Positions 60,335-64,000 of a stretch of 64,000 nucleotides of DNA are shown here, one piece after another. Position 1 is the stretch's first letter. Each line of letters begins with the position of its first letter. Origin of the DNA: Pelosinus sp. UFO1 (GTDB taxonomy: Bacteria; Bacillota; Negativicutes; DSM-13327); contig NZ_CP008852.1 of NCBI RefSeq assembly GCF_000725345.1, positions 4,849,001-4,913,000 on the forward strand. Reading direction: 5' to 3'. The notes beneath the pieces are model-generated. The model saw only the letters and a program-made list of their open reading frames with translations, had not been told where the DNA came from and did not search any database. A program made the translations under genes and the position numbers.

Positions 60335-60490
60335 ATAAGAAACCTGAAACAGAACATTGCTCTGGTAAAATAATGCATATAATGTAAAAATATAGCAGGA
60401 TTTAGTATTTGTGAAAGAGAAGCTACCATGAATCTACCTTGTTAGTAGATTCATGGTAGCTTCTCTTAGATTTGCAATAGTGGTGAAATA
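60335..60490 (+). repeat. Hairpin repeat H1, perfect stem
   Basis: The most complete copy: TTGATAAGAAACCTGAAAC-like start, CTCTGGTAAAATAATGCATA with TATAATG, AGCAGGATTTAGTATTTGTG, then a hairpin at 60413-60468 with a perfect 22-bp stem (AGAAGCTACCATGAATC and complement), then the right flank TTAGATTTGCAATAGTGGTG. Confidence 0.8.
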
Positions 60491-60542
60491 TAACCTGTCT
60501 CTTTTAAAGGCACAAGTCACAAGGGGAAATGGAGGTATAAGC

Positions 60543-60719
60543 ATGAAAAATATTGATATGGTCGTTGAGGGAGATATTTTAACAATAAAGGTAGATTTAT
60601 CACAGCGTTTTGGCAAGTCAAGTAGTGGCAAATCAATTATTATTGCCAGCACAGAGGGGAATCAATCTATACCTAGTAATGATGATATAAAGATTGGATT
60701 AAATATCTATACGAAATAA
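60543..60719 (+). CDS. Small conserved-type protein, 58 aa
   Basis: ATG 60543 follows ATGGAGG; the frame runs further upstream through the H1 repeat but without a ribosome site. The product (MKNIDMVVEGDILTIKVDLS, then QRFGKSSSGKSIIIASTEGN) is a small beta-rich protein with a conserved-looking GKSSSGKSIIIASTEG centre of the type carried by phages and mobile elements. Role unknown. It lies at the head of the defence-like island. Confidence 0.7.
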   Translation: MKNIDMVVEGDILTIKVDLSQRFGKSSSGKSIIIASTEGNQSIPSNDDIKIGLNIYTK

Positions 60720-60802
60720 TAATGGGGATGGAGGTGGTGTCAGGCAATAAGGGAGTTGTTGAAAGAAGTTGCAAGACAAAACCTCCGTCCCCGCGTCTTG
60801 TG

Positions 60803-60880
60803 ACGAAAGAAGACTGGCTATCGATACATCAAATTGAGCGAGCAACAGGAATATCGCGATGTTTAATAGCAAAAGGGTTA
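60803..60880 (+). pseudogene. RAYT 3' tail fragment
   Basis: Reads KEDWLSIHQIERATGISRCL then IAKG, the same transposase tail as at 44601. It is in frame with the next gene, and the frame stays open across the junction, but the next gene has its own start at 60938. A diverged H3 repeat (AAAGAACGACCCTTTTGTCC) follows. Confidence 0.6.
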
Positions 60881-60937
60881 CGAAAAAGAACGACCCTTTT
60901 GTCCTCCGAAAGTTATTTCTTGACAGGGGGCGTTTTT

Positions 60938-61621
60938 ATGGGGAATCAGGAAATTATTGAACGAATTAAAAATGAATTTGCAAATTTTAAAGCAAGCGGA
61001 AATATGAGTGTTTCAGTGGATTCGGTTCTTACCTATCTTGACGTACTTGAAAAAGATATATCACATAATGTTCAAGATAAAGAAACACAACGTTTTTTAA
61101 CACAACTAGCACACGAAAGAAAAATAGAACTTTGCAAAGTAGATAATCAAGTCAGGATCGCTAATGTGGATCGCTTGGAAGAATGCCAAAGGCTTATGCT
61201 TAAATCGGCAATTGAGATAGGTCAGAACGCATTAAAGTATGTAATGCTCATTAATGGTGGCGCAGGTGTTGCGATGCTTGCTTTTGCAGGAAATATTTTA
61301 TCAAAAGGCTCTGCAATTAATTGCTTTTTAATCTGGAGCCTTACATCCTTTGCGGTAGGCGTATTGGCTGCTGCCGTTTCTAGTGGTGCAGGATATTTTA
61401 GTCAATGCTACTATTCTTGTTCGTATGAAAAGCAAAAAAATAAGTTGGTTGACATTATAAATACAGGAAAGAATGATGGTAAAGCTACATCAGATTTTGA
61501 TAGTGGTTCCGATGAAAAGAACGGAAATTGGTGGCGTAATGCGGCTATAGGCGCGGCAGTTTTAGGATATGTACTTTTCTTGTTTGGTGTTATTACTGCA
61601 TATAACGGCTTAAAAATCTGA
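60938..61621 (+). CDS. Membrane protein with cytoplasmic helical head, 227 aa
   Basis: Start at ATG 60938 with CAGGGGG seven nt upstream. Residues 1-105 are helical and charged (ETQRFLTQLAHERKIELCKV), followed by two hydrophobic spans (about 107-125 and 130-155, YVMLINGGAGVAMLAFAGNI and LIWSLTSFAVGVLAAAVSSG), a polar stretch of about 50 residues and a final span (about 203-222). No family recognised. It neighbours an abortive-infection gene; a membrane effector role is possible but unproven. Confidence 0.65.
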   Translation: MGNQEIIERIKNEFANFKASGNMSVSVDSVLTYLDVLEKDISHNVQDKETQRFLTQLAHERKIELCKVDNQVRIANVDRLEECQRLMLKSAIEIGQNALKYVMLINGGAGVAMLAFAGNILSKGSAINCFLIWSLTSFAVGVLAAAVSSGAGYFSQCYYSCSYEKQKNKLVDIINTGKNDGKATSDFDSGSDEKNGNWWRNAAIGAAVLGYVLFLFGVITAYNGLKI

Positions 61622-61665
61622 TAAATCCTACAATAAGATGCGAGTTAATAAAGGATGGTGTGTTT

Positions 61666-61731
61666 ATGGGAGATAATAAATTCAGCGTTCTTTATTTGTG
61701 CGTTCAAGAGCCAAATATAATTACTTTTTAA
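61666..61731 (+). CDS. Short frame, probably truncated gene (21 aa)
   Basis: ATG 61666 follows AAAGGATGG. The 21 codons (MGDNKFSVLYLCVQEPNIIT) end in TAA. The good start and abrupt end suggest the beginning of a deleted gene rather than a functional peptide. Confidence 0.25.
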   Translation: MGDNKFSVLYLCVQEPNIITF

Positions 61732-61885
61732 AAAGCATTGCTTTTATATGACGAAATAAATTTTATTGACAGACCGTCGATACAAATTAAGGTGTCAATC
61801 ACCCCGTGCCCTTGACACCAATAAGACGCATCTAACGTCCCCGCGTCTTATAGTCAGGGTGGAATAAGTTTTAGGAGGACAAAAT
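61732..61885. repeat. Degenerate REP-like sequence
   Basis: ACAGACCGTCGATACAAATT, GGTGTCAATCACCCCGTGCC and CTTGACACC resemble a decayed H2 element; AACGTCCCCGCGTCTT follows. Confidence 0.45.
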
Positions 61886-62803
61886 ATGCCGGATAAAAAA
61901 ACAAAATCTCCCTACGAGTTATTAAGAAGTAAAGCAATTCTTTCAATTCTTGATGGAGACACACAATTCGGCGAGATCGACGATGTAAAAATATCAATGC
62001 CATATTTGAGTGGGCCTATAATTGTAGATATTTCACAACAGTTTGGGTTATCAGCTACATATGGATGGAGTGGTGGAGCACAAAGCAGATGGGCTTACTT
62101 GGATGACCTTATTGTTCATTGTATTGCTAACAATAGGGGTGGTGACCTATTGTCATATCTGTTTTTCAAACAACAATTTGAAGAAAAGCTAAGAGGGAAA
62201 TCCCCTGAGCAGATAGATGATATTTACAACCATATTACTAACACTATAATAGAGCAGATTAATGGTGCCCTTTATTTTGGTGGTAATAAGCTTGTCATCA
62301 GCAATAAAAAGTTTTTCATTGTACCTATAAATGGTACCGTAGAGATTACAGCGCCTGCAGTAAAAAACATCGACCGAGATTATATAAAAGACATATCTGA
62401 TAGAGCCATGCAAGATGTCGTAAGTAAAAATTATGATAGTGCAATTACAAAATCCAGAACATTGTTGGAAGAAGTATTTTGCTATGTCATTGAAAAGAAA
62501 AATGAAACACCATCAGGCTCTGGAGATATTGGAAAATTGTATAAACAAGTTAAGGATTTATACAATATGCATACAGATAAAGATATTGATAGAAGAATTA
62601 ATTCCCTGCTCTCTGGTTTGGAAAAAATTGTTTTATCTATTGCGGAAATGCGTAATTCAAACAGTGATGCCCATGGTGTAGGAAATCGAAGAATAAACAT
62701 TGCCGAGCATCATGCAAGACTTCTTGTAAACTCGGCAATGACAATGGCTGAATTTGTTCTATCCATTGGAAGCAAAACCCAACAAAATGATGCATTAAGC
62801 TAG
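61886..62803 (+). CDS. Abortive-infection family protein
   Basis: A 305-residue soluble protein. The C-terminal part, SLLSGLEKIVLSIAEMRNSN, SDAHGVGNRR and EHHARLLVNSAMTMAEFVL, matches the Abi C-terminal domain found in phage-exclusion proteins (AbiJ-like and related), with the conserved R-N...DAHG motif. The N-terminal about 150 residues are specific (with SGPIIVDISQQFGLSATYGW) and may sense or act. RBS AGGAGG. It probably stops phage growth by harming the infected cell. It lies next to two phage-repressor-like genes. Confidence 0.85.
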   Translation: MPDKKTKSPYELLRSKAILSILDGDTQFGEIDDVKISMPYLSGPIIVDISQQFGLSATYGWSGGAQSRWAYLDDLIVHCIANNRGGDLLSYLFFKQQFEEKLRGKSPEQIDDIYNHITNTIIEQINGALYFGGNKLVISNKKFFIVPINGTVEITAPAVKNIDRDYIKDISDRAMQDVVSKNYDSAITKSRTLLEEVFCYVIEKKNETPSGSGDIGKLYKQVKDLYNMHTDKDIDRRINSLLSGLEKIVLSIAEMRNSNSDAHGVGNRRINIAEHHARLLVNSAMTMAEFVLSIGSKTQQNDALS

Positions 62804-62877
62804 TCTTTTAATGTACATAATCTTTACCTAACCATTGATACCCTCTTTCCTATTTACAGAAAAATTTTCGAATTATA

Positions 62878-62923
62878 AAAGAAGCAGGAAAATCGATTCA
62901 CGATTCTTCCTGCTTCTTTTTTT
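62878..62923. terminator. Bidirectional terminator
   Basis: GAAGCAGGAA and TTCCTGCTTC form the outer stem, AATCG/CGATT the inner one; T-runs on both strands (A-rich before, T8 after). It ends the Abi gene and overlaps the end of the convergent repressor gene. Confidence 0.8.
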
Positions 62924-63278
62924 GTTTTATATCCCAAAAGATAATGTCAAGCGATGCTTTAATTTTGGCTTTATCTTCTTTGGTCAGCAACATACCGTCT
63001 AGTGAGACTTCTGGCTGGTCAAGAAATTTAATTAAGTCCTTATGTGTCGTCGTTTCGTTAGTTGAAGAAAGAAGCGTAATGTTATCACGGCCTATTAAAT
63101 AATCAGTAGTTGTATTATAAAAATCTGCAAGACGCCGAAGTGTATCAGTATCTATATCACGTCTGTTTGTTTCATATAGAGCAATTCGTGAACGAGAAAT
63201 ATTTAGTAATTTTGCCGCTTCTTCTTGTGTTAAATCTTTTGCATTTCTCAGTTGTGATAAGCGCTCTCCTAGTGACAA
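62898..63278 (-). CDS. XRE-family repressor
   Basis: A 126-residue regulator. TTG 63278 is chosen as start (AGAGAGGTGAT at proper distance); a GTG three codons upstream overlaps that site. N-terminal HTH (about 3-58): LGERLSQLRNAKDLTQEEAA, LLNISRSRIALYETNRR. The C-terminal about 60 residues may dimerise. It is divergent from a second XRE gene, with palindromic operators between, like a phage or mobile-element switch. Confidence 0.85.
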   Translation of the reverse strand: MSLGERLSQLRNAKDLTQEEAAKLLNISRSRIALYETNRRDIDTDTLRRLADFYNTTTDYLIGRDNITLLSSTNETTTHKDLIKFLDQPEVSLDGMLLTKEDKAKIKASLDIIFWDIKQKKKQEES

Positions 63279-63334
63279 ATAAATCACCTCTCTAAGAAAT
63301 ATTATATGTTACAAGAAGAAACAATTGTATATTT

Positions 63335-63413
63335 GTTTCAGAAAGTAATAATTATTATTGACAGTTTCAAAATGAAACTTTATAATGGAGTTGCAAATGT
63401 TTCAAAGTGAAAT
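63335..63413 (+). promoter_or_regulatory. Promoter with GTTTCA-TGAAAC operators
   Basis: TTGACA (63358-63363) and TATAAT (63381-63386) are exactly 17 bp apart, a full consensus. The spacer is filled by the palindrome GTTTCAAAATGAAAC (63364-63378). A second site GTTTCAAAGTGAAAT lies at 63399-63413 and a half-site GTTTCA at 63335. Another such sequence (TTTCAAAATGAAAC) lies within the downstream gene at about 63626. A repressor bound here would block the plus-strand promoter. Confidence 0.85.
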
Positions 63414-63430
63414 AATTGGGGGGCGTGCAT

Positions 63431-63766
63431 ATGCGCAAATCATTAGTTATGCTAAGAAAAAGTAAAGGCATTACTCAAGCGGAAGTTGCTGAATCTATTG
63501 GTATTTCTCGGAGTTTTTATGCATTAATAGAATCAGGTTTCCGGTGTCCTACTTATCGAATAGCAAAGCAATTAGCAATAATATTTGATCATGAAGTAGA
63601 AGAACTTTTTTTTGACATTGATGATTTCAAAATGAAACAAATTGATTATGAATTATTAAAATCAAAGTCAATTAGGGAGGTGAAGAATTGTTCTCTAACG
63701 CTCAATCATGCCAAGAAAGAAAAGCAACAATTAGAAGTCCTTCCAGTTGAAATCGAAAAGAGATAA
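63431..63766 (+). CDS. XRE-family regulator, Cro/ArpU-like
   Basis: A 111-residue protein; ATG 63431 follows GGGGGGCG. HTH at about 3-55 (KSLVMLRKSKGITQAEVAES, SFYALIESGFRCPTYRIA), then LAIIFDHEVEELFF typical for small phage-type XRE regulators, and a basic tail of about 45 residues. It is driven by the consensus promoter with GTTTCA/TGAAAC operators, and likely competes with or is repressed by the divergent XRE protein. Confidence 0.85.
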   Translation: MRKSLVMLRKSKGITQAEVAESIGISRSFYALIESGFRCPTYRIAKQLAIIFDHEVEELFFDIDDFKMKQIDYELLKSKSIREVKNCSLTLNHAKKEKQQLEVLPVEIEKR

Positions 63767-63901
63767 CTTCATCAAATCTCGTTACCTAGATTATACCAGT
63801 AATATTTGTAAAATTCTGCATTTAATTCTCGGAAAGGAGGCTCGCATTTTAGCCACGGTACATATCATCTAGATCTTACATCAAAAAGGAGACGACAAAC
63901 C

Positions 63902-64000
63902 ATGAAAGTCATAACCCTGGAATCACCGCTAAAAATTGGTATCAAAAAAAACATCCCTATGCCAGAACGCAAGAATGACAATGAAGTTCTCATCAAAGTC
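63902..64000 (+). CDS. Zinc-type alcohol/polyol dehydrogenase, 5' part
   Basis: The window ends after 33 codons. The start MKVITLESPLKIGIKKNIPM and ...NDNEVLIKV is the typical N-terminal strand pair of medium-chain zinc dehydrogenases (sorbitol or threonine dehydrogenase-like). An AAAAGGAG site lies 9 nt upstream. Catalytic residues lie beyond the window. Confidence 0.7.
   Translation, partial: MKVITLESPLKIGIKKNIPMPERKNDNEVLIKV

Noticed and set aside
25615-60490. H1 and H2 repeat series as a CRISPR array
   Set aside because: Copies are kilobases apart, lie between unrelated genes, and have no regular spacers or cas genes.
60722-60937. Extended N-terminus of the 60938 membrane protein
   Set aside because: The in-frame upstream part encodes a transposase tail and repeat sequence; the strong ribosome site supports the start at 60938.

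Overview
The window looks like chromosome from a low-GC, Gram-negative-type Firmicute (Negativicutes, probably Sporomusaceae such as Pelosinus). This is an inference. It rests on strong Shine-Dalgarno sites and a T-box leader (Firmicute traits) together with a PagL-like lipid A deacylase, which needs an outer membrane, and on the AT-rich sequence. No rRNA, complete tRNA, CRISPR array or intact transposase gene is present.

Layout. 1-4.6 kb: small secreted or unknown proteins, a 3' fragment of a tRNA-Gly, two Pho-box-like promoters and a fragment of a 2-hydroxyacyl-CoA dehydratase gene. 4.6-9.3 kb: a signalling cluster with a perfect 63-bp palindrome holding a Fur-like box, a c-di-GMP-I riboswitch with terminator, a chemoreceptor, a D-2-hydroxyacid dehydrogenase and an RraA-PilZ fusion. 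9.4-14.7 kb: a LytS-type histidine kinase, a PAS protein, glutathione peroxidase, a membrane protein, AlkC and an exported protein. 14.9-20.9 kb: a complete branched-chain amino acid operon on the minus strand, promoter - T-box - livJHMGF - ilvE. 21-34 kb: single metabolic, exported and regulatory genes (methyltransferase, C39-like protease, GpsA-like dehydrogenase, 5'-nucleotidase, MerR/MATE pair, TPR protein, tautomerase/CMD/PagL cluster, LysR/YbaK/PhzF group).

34-59 kb: an accessory-looking stretch mixing normal genes (methylmalonyl-CoA decarboxylase, TPR operon, tail-collar protein, class V aminotransferase, EamA exporter, inositol-type catabolic genes with an AraC regulator, FAD oxidoreductase, MBL hydrolase, epoxide hydrolase, GNAT) with tandem duplications, truncated gene copies and many palindromic repeats. 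59-63.8 kb: a small phage/defence-like island: a ribbon-helix-helix-like/small membrane protein pair, membrane proteins, an abortive-infection family protein and two divergent XRE regulators with palindromic operators. The window ends inside a zinc alcohol dehydrogenase gene.

Three themes link the genes. First, c-di-GMP: a c-di-GMP riboswitch leads a cluster whose last gene carries a PilZ domain fused to an RraA enzyme. Second, a probable phosphate regulon: three promoters with 11-bp-phased TGTCA-type repeats, each exactly 10 nt from a -10 box, lie upstream of exported proteins. Third, repeat-driven remodelling: at least two hairpin repeat families (one with compensatory stem changes) and four decayed 3' ends of a REP-associated transposase occur from 25 kb on, and several gene fragments end at a repeat.
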